Of a DNA stretch of 6,790 bases, positions 1-6,453 are shown piece by piece. The translations under genes were made by a program, and so were the position numbers. Position 1 is the stretch's first letter; the number at the start of each line of letters is the position of its first letter. The DNA comes from an uncultured Lachnospiraceae bacterium (GTDB taxonomy: Bacteria > Bacillota > Clostridia > Lachnospirales > Lachnospiraceae): contig CANPZR010000135.1 of NCBI GenBank assembly GCA_947589175.1, forward strand, positions 1 through 6,790, read 5' to 3'. Below the pieces are notes generated by a model. That model saw only the letters and a list, made by a program, of their open reading frames with translations. It was not told the origin of the DNA and made no database searches.

Positions 1-8
1 TTTTGATG

Positions 9-65
9 TTCTTAATGTAATAATATCCACCAGAGGACCATCTACTTTTTTCACAACATTAAGAA
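9..65. repeat. 10-bp inverted repeat spanning the start of the left-edge transcript
   Basis: TTCTTAATGT at 9-18 and its exact reverse complement ACATTAAGAA at 56-65, separated by 37 bases. One arm begins at the end of the -10 of the left-edge promoter and covers its likely start site; the other lies about 40 bases downstream. It could be a pair of operator half-sites or a long-loop RNA stem. There is no T-run to make it a terminator for fhs. Confidence 0.5.
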
Positions 66-92
66 TATACCACAAGAGCGGCAAAGAGTCAA
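64..92 (-). promoter_or_regulatory. Strong promoter firing out of the left edge
   Basis: Minus strand: -35 TTGACT (92-87, 5 of 6), exactly 17 bp of spacer, -10 TATATT (69-64, 5 of 6) preceded by TGG, an extended -10. The -35 starts only ten bases after the fhs stop codon. The predicted start is near 57, so a gene or RNA beyond the left edge is transcribed from here. Confidence 0.75.
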
Positions 93-102
93 GCACGAAA
101 AA

Positions 103-1773
103 TCAGAACAATCCGGTAATCGTGCCGTCGTCTCTCACGTCAATGCCCTCTGCGGCGGGCACCCTCGGAAGTCCCGGCATGGTCATGATGGTTCCGGTAA
201 TCGCCACCACGAACCCTGCTCCCGCCGAAACGTACACCTCGCGGATGTGGAGCGGGAATCCCTCCGGCCTTCCCAGCACCGATTTGTCATCGGACAGGGA
301 GTACTGGTTCTTCGCCATGCAGACCGGCAGGCTGCCAAAGCCCAATTTCTCGATCCGCGCGATTTCTTTTTCCGCCGACGGGTCGAACATCACCTCGCCC
401 GCGCCGTAAATCTCGGTGGCAATCGCCGTCATTTTCTCCTTTAAGGAAAGAGAATCCTCATAGAGACAGTGGAAATGGCTCTCCTTCGTCTCAATCGTTT
501 CTACCAGCTTGTTGGCAAGCGCCACGCCGCCCTCGCCGCCCTTTTCCCACACCTGGCTCAGGGCGAACTCGCAGCCACGCTCCTCGCAGAACTGCTTTAC
601 ATAGGCAAGCTCCGCCTCGGTGTCCGTCACGAACTGATTCAGCGTGACGATGCAGGGCACGTCGAATTTGGAGACATTTTCAATGTGCTTTTCCAGATTT
701 ACGATGCCCTTTTTCAGAGCGTCCAGATTCTCCGTCCCCAGATTCTCTTTCGCTACGCCTCCGTTGTATTTCAGCGCGCGCACGGTGGCCACCAGCACGA
801 CAGCGTCCGGCTTGAGCCCCGCCATGCGGCACTTGATATCCATAAATTTCTCCGCGCCCAGATCGGCTCCAAATCCCGCCTCTGTAATCGTGTAATCCGC
901 CAGCTTCAGGGCTGTCTTTGTGGCGCGGATGCTGTTACAGCCGTGGGCGATATTCGCAAACGGCCCGCCGTGCACGATGGCAGGCGTGTGCTCCAGCGTC
1001 TGAATCAGGTTGGGCCGGATGGCGTCCTTTAAGAGTGCCGCCATAGCGCCCACCGCCTTTAACTCCTTCGCGGTGACCGGCTGGCCGTCATAGGTATAGG
1101 CGACGATAATGCGTCCCAGTCGCTCCTTTAGATCCTTCATATTCTCCGCTAAGCAAAGGATTGCCATGATTTCCGACGCCACGGTAATGATAAAATGGTC
1201 CTCTCTGGTCACGCCGTCCGCCTTGCGCCCCAGCCCCACGGTAATGTTTCGCAGGACGCGGTCGTTCATGTCCACGCAGCGCTTCCACACAATCTGCTTC
1301 GTATCGATGTTCAGCGCGTTCCCCTGCTGGATGTGGTTGTCCAGCATCGCCGCCAGCAGATTGTTCGCAGATGTGATGGCGTGAAAATCCCCGGTGAAAT
1401 GGAGATTCAAGTCGTCCATGGGAACGACCTGGGCGTATCCGCCGCCCGCCGCGCCTCCCTTTAAGCCAAAGCAGGGACCGAGCGACGGCTCGCGCAGGGC
1501 GATGACCGCCTTCTTTCCGATCTTCGCCATAGCCTGTCCCAGCCCGACCGTGGTCGTCGTCTTTCCCTCTCCCGCGGGCGTGGGGTTAATCGCCGTCACG
1601 AGCACCAGCTTTCCGTCCGGGTTGTCCTTGACGCGCTCCCACAGATCGTCTGTGAATTTCGCCTTATATTTTCCGTAAAGGTCCAGCTCGTCCTCCGAGA
1701 TTCCTAAGGACGCCGCCACATTTTTAATCGGCTCCAGCTCCGCCTCCATCGCAATTTCAATATCTGTTTTCAT
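103..1773 (-). CDS. fhs: Formate--tetrahydrofolate ligase (10-formyl-THF synthetase)
   Basis: 556 residues, the usual length for the bacterial single-domain enzyme. It joins formate to tetrahydrofolate using ATP, giving 10-formyltetrahydrofolate for purine and formyl-Met-tRNA synthesis; in acetogens it is a step of the methyl branch of the Wood-Ljungdahl pathway. The P-loop-like TPAGEGKTTTTVGLG starts at residue 65 (K71). Both family signatures are present: GLKGGAAGGGYAQV (103-116) and VATVRALKYNGG (328-339). EPSLGPCFG near 95-103 and LPRVPAAEGIDV near the C-terminus also fit the family. The start is supported by AGGAGG five bases upstream. It is intact, with no frameshift. No other folate or acetogenesis gene is in view, so the housekeeping role is favoured here. 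It has its own promoter and follows the ATP-grasp genes after 140 bp. Confidence 0.98.
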   Translation of the reverse strand: MKTDIEIAMEAELEPIKNVAASLGISEDELDLYGKYKAKFTDDLWERVKDNPDGKLVLVTAINPTPAGEGKTTTTVGLGQAMAKIGKKAVIALREPSLGPCFGLKGGAAGGGYAQVVPMDDLNLHFTGDFHAITSANNLLAAMLDNHIQQGNALNIDTKQIVWKRCVDMNDRVLRNITVGLGRKADGVTREDHFIITVASEIMAILCLAENMKDLKERLGRIIVAYTYDGQPVTAKELKAVGAMAALLKDAIRPNLIQTLEHTPAIVHGGPFANIAHGCNSIRATKTALKLADYTITEAGFGADLGAEKFMDIKCRMAGLKPDAVVLVATVRALKYNGGVAKENLGTENLDALKKGIVNLEKHIENVSKFDVPCIVTLNQFVTDTEAELAYVKQFCEERGCEFALSQVWEKGGEGGVALANKLVETIETKESHFHCLYEDSLSLKEKMTAIATEIYGAGEVMFDPSAEKEIARIEKLGFGSLPVCMAKNQYSLSDDKSVLGRPEGFPLHIREVYVSAGAGFVVAITGTIMTMPGLPRVPAAEGIDVRDDGTITGLF

Positions 1774-1887
1774 AGTGCCCTCCTGTCTCTTTTTAATATC
1801 TTTTTTAACTCATCCCTTAAAATGTACTTCCCGTAAGCAACATCGTATCGTATTTATGATGCCAAAATCAAACGATGCTCTGGCTCT
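1774..1887 (-). promoter_or_regulatory. Leader of fhs, about 113 nt
   Basis: AT-rich leader between the predicted start and the ATG. It ends in a strong AGGAGG ribosome binding site (1784-1779) five bases before the start codon. It holds the inverted pair CATCGT/ACGATG (1877-1872 with 1846-1841) and a second short pair GCCA/TGGC (1884-1881 with 1864-1861), so some folding is possible. I do not see the conserved blocks of the ZTP (pfl) or tetrahydrofolate riboswitches, nor a terminator stem with a T-run. Confidence 0.4.
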
Positions 1888-1893
1888 GATATC

Positions 1894-1922
1894 ATTATAG
1901 CGGTGATTCCCCTTTAATGCAA
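1894..1922 (-). promoter_or_regulatory. Promoter for fhs
   Basis: Minus strand: -35 TTGCAT (1922-1917, TTG conserved, 3 of 6), a 17-bp spacer, and a perfect -10 TATAAT (1899-1894). The -35 overlaps the final His codon of ligase B. The predicted start near 1887 gives fhs its own transcript, although read-through from the ATP-grasp genes remains possible because no terminator is visible between them. Confidence 0.65.
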
Positions 1923-2753
1923 CAATTTATCCAGAATAAAAGAAAAATAGCGCCCCAAAAGGTCAATATCCGGCCTGCACTGGTAGAGCATCCGCGCCCC
2001 CACCACGTCCTCGATTTCATTGAACACAAAATTTCCCCGCTCGTCCACGAGAAAATCAATTCCCGCCAGGCCAAAATCAAAAATCCGACAGATCTGCGCC
2101 ACCAGCCCTTTTTGCTCCTTGGTGAGCGCGACCGGGCGCACGGCGCCCCCCAGGGAATAATTCGAGCGGAAGCCCTCTCTCGCCTGCCGCTCAATCGCCG
2201 CGACAATCTCATCCCCGATGACGTACACGCGCACATCCTTCCCCGGTCCCTTCAAAAAGGGCTGGAGAATAAAATCCGCGCCCATAATGCCTATTTCCTC
2301 ATAGGATGCCTCGTCCGTGAGAAACACCTGGCTCCCCCCGTGCCCGTCCACCGCCTTCAGGACGTGATGGGGAAACTGCCGCAGCAGGTGTTCCGTCCCG
2401 GCGCGATCATTCAGCATTTCTCCGAGGAAAAAGCGCGTGTCCAGCACCGGCATCGTCTCGCAGCGGGCGGACACGTACTCGTAGGTTTTATATTTGTCAT
2501 TACATATCTCCGACACGGGCGACGGGTTAAAGACCGGCACGCCCTGTTCCTCCAGCTCGCGGGAGAGCGCCGGATTCACCGTGCGGACGATGGCAAAATC
2601 CGGTCGCGCCCCGCTCCGCAGAGCCATTTGGCACTCATCTGCCATTTTCAGCGCAAATTCAATCCCGTACTCGGCTCCCTTTTTGTGGTGGAGAGCGATA
2701 TAATCCGCGTTTTTGGCCGCCCTCTCCTCGTCATAGACCAGCCATGCATTCAT
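1914..2753 (-). CDS. RimK-like ATP-grasp ligase B (divergent paralogue of A)
   Basis: 279 residues from the coupled ATG; probably cytosolic. Same overall plan as ligase A: an N-terminal domain starting MNAWLVYDEE, then EICNDKYKTYEYV (K87), HHVLKAVDGHGGSQVFL with K133 and the Gly-rich loop near 138-143, GKDVRVYVIGDEIVAAIER (171-189), FRSNYSLGGAVRPV (195-208, R196 and N198), and FGLAGIDFLV with D233. The metal-binding signature is FNEIEDVVGARML (E246, E248) where ligase A has EVN, so Asn is replaced by Glu. The ATP-binding residues appear intact, so an active enzyme is likely. Identity to A looks low outside motifs, which points to an old duplication with separate substrates or a two-subunit enzyme. 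It is the last gene of the coupled set; a promoter for fhs begins within its last codons. Substrate unknown. Confidence 0.88.
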   Translation of the reverse strand: MNAWLVYDEERAAKNADYIALHHKKGAEYGIEFALKMADECQMALRSGARPDFAIVRTVNPALSRELEEQGVPVFNPSPVSEICNDKYKTYEYVSARCETMPVLDTRFFLGEMLNDRAGTEHLLRQFPHHVLKAVDGHGGSQVFLTDEASYEEIGIMGADFILQPFLKGPGKDVRVYVIGDEIVAAIERQAREGFRSNYSLGGAVRPVALTKEQKGLVAQICRIFDFGLAGIDFLVDERGNFVFNEIEDVVGARMLYQCRPDIDLLGRYFSFILDKLLH

Positions 2754-3652
2754 CCGGTCCGCCCCCTCTCCCATGCGTGCTTGATATACAGAAGAATATC
2801 GTGCGCCGTGTCCGCGCCGGTACAGTCCATCAGATTCTTAAAATGGGCGTTGGAGTTGACCTCGCAGACAAGGCTCCCCTCCCCCTCGTCTCCCAAGAGC
2901 AGATCGACGCCCGCGAAATCCGCCCCCACGGCCCTCGCCGCCGCAAGCGCCAGCTCGCACTCCTGCTCGCTCGGCTCGTAGGGCTCCATGCCGCCGCCCG
3001 CGGATACATTGGCGCGAAAATCCGTCTCCGAATGGCGATACATAGCGGCGGTCACCCGCTCTCCCACCACCTGCAGTCGGACGTCCCGTCCGGCGCTGGA
3101 TTCTATGTACTGCTGGAAAATCAGCTCCGCGGGAGAACGGCGCACCAGCTCCAAAAGCTCGTCCCTATCGCTGACACGGTACACCTGCGCGCCGAAGGAG
3201 CCGAAGGCCTCCTTGACCACCATCGGATAGGACAGCTTTTTTTCTATTGCGCCGACAAAAGAAAAATCTGTAAATCCGACCCCCGTATAGGTCATGGGCG
3301 CAATGAACGTCTCCGGCATGGGAAGCCCCGCCCTGGCCAGCGCCATGTGGGTACGCCGCTTGTCGTCGCAGACGGCGATGCACCGGCTGCTGTTGTACAC
3401 GGGAATCCCCTGGCTCTCCAGATACTCGGCAAGGAGAATGTCCTTGTCCCAGAACACCGTGAAATCCGGCTTTTCCTCCGCGAGAATCGCCGGGCGCACA
3501 GAACCCGAAACACCCATTTCCAACAAGAGCTCGGAATTTTTCACGCCGCGCAGAACGATGTCCAACTCCTTTGCGGCGTGAAAGAAAAGGTCGTTCAGCT
3601 CGTTAAATTTGTCGTTTATCAGAAAACCGTTGTAGACAAGCAGTCCTCTCAT
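2750..3652 (-). CDS. RimK-like ATP-grasp ligase A
   Basis: 300 residues, probably cytosolic (no signal or membrane segment). The ATP-grasp family uses ATP to activate a carboxylate as acyl-phosphate and join it to an amine or thiol. Residues 1-95 look like the N-terminal pre-ATP-grasp domain (MRGLLVYNGF start). Core motifs follow: CDDKRRTHM (K98); YPMVVKEAFGSFGAQV with ATP-binding K147 and a Gly-rich loop at 151-157; GRDVRLQVVGERV (188-200); FRANVSAGGG (212-221); GADFAGVDLL with D250; and the metal-binding CEVNSN with E264 and N266. The closest described relatives are RimK/LysX/MptN-type ligases, which add glutamate or other amino acids. The substrate here is unknown, so I give no symbol. The ATG overlaps the translocase stop (ATGA), and the TGA overlaps the start of ligase B in the same way. 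Family sure, function open. Confidence 0.9.
   Translation of the reverse strand: MRGLLVYNGFLINDKFNELNDLFFHAAKELDIVLRGVKNSELLLEMGVSGSVRPAILAEEKPDFTVFWDKDILLAEYLESQGIPVYNSSRCIAVCDDKRRTHMALARAGLPMPETFIAPMTYTGVGFTDFSFVGAIEKKLSYPMVVKEAFGSFGAQVYRVSDRDELLELVRRSPAELIFQQYIESSAGRDVRLQVVGERVTAAMYRHSETDFRANVSAGGGMEPYEPSEQECELALAAARAVGADFAGVDLLLGDEGEGSLVCEVNSNAHFKNLMDCTGADTAHDILLYIKHAWERGRTG
2762..2768 (-). promoter_or_regulatory. Ribosome binding site choosing the start of ATP-grasp gene B
   Basis: A purine-rich GAGGGGG lies 8 bases before the ATG at 2753-2751, which forms ATGA with the TGA of gene A (2752-2750). An alternative in-frame ATG at 2774-2772 would add MGEGADR, but these residues are just the translated ribosome binding site region. 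The shorter start, MNAWLVYDEE, is preferred. Confidence 0.7.
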
Positions 3653-6327
3653 CCGCCGTTCTCCTCCAGATAGTTCTCAAATTGTTCCTTGGACATAAGA
3701 ATCTGTCTCGCCTTGGTGCCCTCCTCCGGGCCTACCACGCCGGCGTCGGAGAGCTGGTCCATAATCCGCGCCGCCCGGTTGAATCCGATGCGGAACATCC
3801 GCTGCAAGAGCCCGATGGACGCCTTGTCCTTTTCGATAATGAAACGGCCCGCCTCCGCGAACAGCTCATCCGAACCAGAACCATTCGCTCCCGCGCCGTT
3901 TTGCGCGCCCGGCACCGGAGCCGATTCGATGTGGGCGGTGACCTCCGAATTATAGGCGGGCCCGCCCTGGTTTTTCAAAAAGCTGACCACGCCGTCACGC
4001 TCCTCGTCGGAGACGAACGCCCCCTGCACGCGGATCGGTTTGGGCAGATTCTGGGGAGCGAACAGCATATCGCCATTTCCCAGCAGCTTTTCCGCCCCCG
4101 CCGAGTCGATAATCGTCCTCGAATCCACCGCCGACGAGACGGACAGGGCGATCCGGGACGGAATATTTGCCTTAATCAGACCGGTGATGACGTTGACCGA
4201 CGGGCGCTGGGTCGCCAGTACCAGATGAATCCCCGCCGCGCGCGCTAACTGCGCCAGACGGCAGACGGCGTCCTCCACCTCGCCCGGCGCCACCATCATC
4301 AGATCGGCGAACTCGTCCACAATAATCACAATCTGCGGCATCTTCTGGTACTCCGGATCGGACTTGTCCGTCACCTTATCGATTCTCGCGTTGTAGGAAG
4401 CTAAGTCACGCACGCCTGCGTCGGCGAATTTCTGGTAGCGGTTCGTCATCTCCGCCACCGCCCACGCGAGCGCCGCGGACGCCTTTTTGGGATCCTTGAC
4501 CACCGGAATCATCAGATGCGGAATGTCCTCGTAGGCCGTCAATTCCACCATCTTGGGATCCACCATGATCATTTTCACCTCGTTCGGCGAGGCCTTGTAA
4601 ATAATGCTCATGATGAGCGTGTTGATCAGCACCGATTTGCCGGATCCCGTGGCTCCGGCGATGAGCAGGTGGGGCATCTTCGCGATGTCTGTCACGATAG
4701 TCTGCCCGCTGATATCCTTTCCCACGGCAAAGGTCACCCTGGACTTGGCCTTTTTAAATTCATTGCTCTCCAGAAGTTCCCGGAGAGTAATCATCGTGCG
4801 CTCGGGGTTCGGAACCTCGATGCCCACCGCCGCCTTGCCGGGAATCGGGGCCTCGATGCGGATGTCCGACGCCGCCAGGCTCAGCTTGATGTCGTCCGAG
4901 AGACTGGTGATTCGGCTCACCTTCACGCCCTGCTCCGGAATCAGCTCATACCGGGTGACGCTGGGACCCAGGCTGATATCACCCAGCTTCACCCGCACGC
5001 CAAAGCTCTCCAATGTCTGCTGGAGCTTCATGGCTGTGGCTTTCAGCTCGTTGTGATCCGTTCCCCCTCGGTTCCCCTTGGGCGCCGTCAGCAGGCCAAG
5101 AGGCGGAAACTGGTAGGGAATCTCCGTCACCGCCGCCTTCTCCAGATCCTTCTGAACCTGGTCCATCTCTTGCTTATCCTTCTCCGTCAGGGCATTCTTC
5201 TCATCTGTATTTTTAGTTGCGGCCTTCTTCCCAGAAACAGTCTCTTTTCTTGCCGCCTTCTGCCCCGGCGCCGCTTTTCCATCCGGCGCCATCCTCTCCG
5301 AGAAAGCATTATTTTCCGTGAAAGATTGCGATTCTACAGAAGTAGCATCATCCTGATGTCCGAATTTCCTCTCCAGCTCCTCCTTGTAAATAGTAGATTC
5401 CGGCTGCTCCGGCTTTGGCTCCCCGCCGATGATATGGATATGGTCCAAAGGATTCTCCTGAGAACTATTTGACGATGATTCCGGAGAACCATTAGATGGT
5501 TCTCTTTGCACCTCCACCATGGCCGCGCTCTTTCTGGTTCTGCGCGGCTTCTTCTCCTTCTGGGCGTTTTCGGAAGGAAGCGCCGATTTGCTCTCCGGCT
5601 GAGCAGCCTCCCGCGCCGCCTTTTTCTTCGACAGCGCCGGTGAGTTCTTCTTCTCCGAAGACTGACCGTCCTTATTCTCAAATGTATACGGCGTTAAATG
5701 GCGCGGCTTAGTCGGAACTTCCTCCTCGTAAACCGTGTACTCCCTCTGTTCGCTCCTCTCATCGTACAGCCCCTTTAAGGAAGTAAAAAAGAGCTTTCCG
5801 CTGATAAGCATAAAAAATAAAACAATCAGCGCCAGAATGATGATAAATGCCCCGGCCCGGCCCACGACCCGCGCCAGCTCAAAAGCCAGTAGACCGCCCA
5901 AAAAGCCGCCCCCGCCCTGATTTTCACTGCTGACCGTATAAATTTCCCAGACGTTGTTCACCGGATCGTTGACCACCCACTGGAACAGCCCGCACAGGCT
6001 GAAAAACAGGCCGATGGAAAACAGAACCTTCCGGCGCAGCGCGCGGTTCTTGTCATTGGAAATATACAGCCCCGAAGCCACAATGAGATAGACGGGAAAT
6101 ATGTACGCCAGCGCGCCGATCAGTCCGAACAGGACGCCGCACAGCCACTCTCCCAGAATGCCGCAAACATGAAACACGCTGAGCAGGCACAAAATCCCGA
6201 ACACAAACAGTATGAGAAAAGTAATCTCCCTTGCCATCGGGCTTTTTCCCCTGGCGGGAGACGTCTTTTTTCTCTTATGATCGGTCTTTTTACTCGATTT
6301 TTTATAAGATTTTTTACTAGCTGCCAT
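3649..6327 (-). CDS. ftsK: DNA translocase FtsK/SpoIIIE family
   Basis: 892 residues from the preferred ATG; membrane-anchored ATPase that pumps chromosomal DNA through the division or sporulation septum. A basic N-terminus (KKSYKKSSKK) precedes about four hydrophobic segments near 35-57, 61-89, 101-119 and 158-182. A polar, Lys/Ala/Ser/Glu-rich linker of about 200 residues follows, then the motor. The Walker A loop is GATGSGKS (558-565), Walker B is VIIVDEFADL with D671/E672, and ATQRPS is at 705-710. The C-terminal winged-helix gamma domain, which reads polar DNA motifs in this family, includes RIGFNRAARIMDQLSDAGVV near 846-865. All core motifs are intact. It is longer than B. subtilis SpoIIIE (787 residues), mainly in the linker. 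tepA upstream argues for the SpoIIIE orthologue, but FtsK versus SpoIIIE cannot be decided from sequence alone. Its TGA overlaps the start of the next gene. Confidence 0.97.
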   Translation of the reverse strand: MAASKKSYKKSSKKTDHKRKKTSPARGKSPMAREITFLILFVFGILCLLSVFHVCGILGEWLCGVLFGLIGALAYIFPVYLIVASGLYISNDKNRALRRKVLFSIGLFFSLCGLFQWVVNDPVNNVWEIYTVSSENQGGGGFLGGLLAFELARVVGRAGAFIIILALIVLFFMLISGKLFFTSLKGLYDERSEQREYTVYEEEVPTKPRHLTPYTFENKDGQSSEKKNSPALSKKKAAREAAQPESKSALPSENAQKEKKPRRTRKSAAMVEVQREPSNGSPESSSNSSQENPLDHIHIIGGEPKPEQPESTIYKEELERKFGHQDDATSVESQSFTENNAFSERMAPDGKAAPGQKAARKETVSGKKAATKNTDEKNALTEKDKQEMDQVQKDLEKAAVTEIPYQFPPLGLLTAPKGNRGGTDHNELKATAMKLQQTLESFGVRVKLGDISLGPSVTRYELIPEQGVKVSRITSLSDDIKLSLAASDIRIEAPIPGKAAVGIEVPNPERTMITLRELLESNEFKKAKSRVTFAVGKDISGQTIVTDIAKMPHLLIAGATGSGKSVLINTLIMSIIYKASPNEVKMIMVDPKMVELTAYEDIPHLMIPVVKDPKKASAALAWAVAEMTNRYQKFADAGVRDLASYNARIDKVTDKSDPEYQKMPQIVIIVDEFADLMMVAPGEVEDAVCRLAQLARAAGIHLVLATQRPSVNVITGLIKANIPSRIALSVSSAVDSRTIIDSAGAEKLLGNGDMLFAPQNLPKPIRVQGAFVSDEERDGVVSFLKNQGGPAYNSEVTAHIESAPVPGAQNGAGANGSGSDELFAEAGRFIIEKDKASIGLLQRMFRIGFNRAARIMDQLSDAGVVGPEEGTKARQILMSKEQFENYLEENGG
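3661..3667 (-). promoter_or_regulatory. Ribosome binding site of ATP-grasp gene A, inside the end of ftsK
   Basis: GGAGGAG on the minus strand with 8 bases to the ATG at 3652-3650. It lies within the last codons of the translocase gene (the LEENGG end), and the ATG shares bases with the translocase TGA (3651-3649). This layout supports translational coupling and fixes the start. Confidence 0.8.
5484..5504. repeat. 9-bp inverted repeat with 3-nt loop inside the ftsK linker
   Basis: Plus strand GAGAACCAT (5484-5492), TAG, then ATGGTTCTC (5496-5504): a perfect 9-bp palindromic stem. It encodes the REPSNGS stretch of the disordered linker. In the mRNA it would form a tight hairpin, and no T-run follows on the minus strand. 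Confidence 0.6.
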
Positions 6328-6333
6328 AATGAT

Positions 6334-6337
6334 CTCC
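6334..6337 (-). promoter_or_regulatory. Ribosome binding site fixing the ftsK start
   Basis: GGAG on the minus strand, six bases ahead of the ATG at 6327-6325. Two in-frame ATGs further upstream, at 6369 and 6339, lack a comparable site. The first also lies within the 5'-UTR hairpin region. The start giving MAASKKSYKK is therefore preferred, removing 14 residues from the longest open frame. Confidence 0.75.
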
Positions 6338-6343
6338 ATTCCA

Positions 6344-6367
6344 GAGCGTTTGCGCGATGGAACGCTC
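6344..6367 (-). promoter_or_regulatory. 5'-UTR hairpin upstream of the ftsK ribosome binding site
   Basis: The minus-strand transcript reads GAGCGTT (6367-6361), a 10-nt loop, then AACGCTC (6350-6344), a perfect 7-bp GC-rich stem. It lies between the predicted transcription start and the GGAG Shine-Dalgarno, whose first base is 6 nt beyond the stem. It could influence ribosome access or mRNA stability. There is no T-run, so it is not a terminator. Confidence 0.5.
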
Positions 6368-6386
6368 ATCCAATTTATACCGGATT

Positions 6387-6415
6387 ATTATACTACGAAA
6401 AAATTTTCTTCGCAA
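6387..6415 (-). promoter_or_regulatory. Sigma-A-type promoter for ftsK and the two ATP-grasp genes
   Basis: On the minus strand the -35 is TTGCGA (6415-6410, 4 of 6 to consensus), the spacer is exactly 17 bp, and the -10 is a perfect TATAAT (6392-6387). The predicted start is near 6380, giving a 5' untranslated region of about 53 nt. I see no convincing intrinsic terminator after tepA (only short GC-rich stems without a T-run), so read-through from tepA is also possible. Confidence 0.72.
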
Positions 6416-6429
6416 GAGTTTTCCCGAAC

Positions 6430-6453
6430 AAATGTTTATGTGGAAATGTTTAT
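6430..6453. repeat. 10-bp direct repeat upstream of the ftsK promoter
   Basis: On the plus strand AAATGTTTAT occurs at 6430-6439 and again, identical, at 6444-6453, a period of 14 bp. The pair sits 15 to 38 bp upstream of the -35 hexamer of the translocase promoter, in the AT-rich part of the tepA-ftsK gap. Tandem copies there could bind a regulator, or may be chance in AT-rich DNA. Confidence 0.5.

Noticed and set aside
45..65. Rex-type redox operator at the left-edge start site
   Set aside because: TTGTGAAAA resembles one half-site, but the matching second half (TTAACAA) is absent.
66..102. Intrinsic terminator right after fhs
   Set aside because: The five T's after the stop are not preceded by a GC-rich stem; the sequence that follows is a promoter instead.
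469..1032. Plus-strand open frame opposite fhs
   Set aside because: Antisense to a highly conserved enzyme and without recognisable protein features.
1774..1890. ZTP (pfl) or tetrahydrofolate riboswitch upstream of fhs
   Set aside because: The expected conserved blocks of these riboswitches are not present in the leader.
1917..2981. Long plus-strand open frame (354 codons) opposite the ATP-grasp genes
   Set aside because: It is antisense to two genes with clear family motifs, its translation shows no recognisable domain, and it spans the ATGA junction. GC-rich codon use on the real strand commonly leaves such open shadows.
2744..3673. Plus-strand open frame (309 codons) opposite ligase A
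   Set aside because: Shadow of a well-supported ATP-grasp gene; no ribosome binding site or recognisable domain.
4516..5472. Plus-strand open frame (318 codons) opposite the translocase motor and linker
   Set aside because: The translation is Arg/Leu/His-rich with no motif, as expected from the reverse of a GC-rich gene; the minus strand carries intact Walker motifs.
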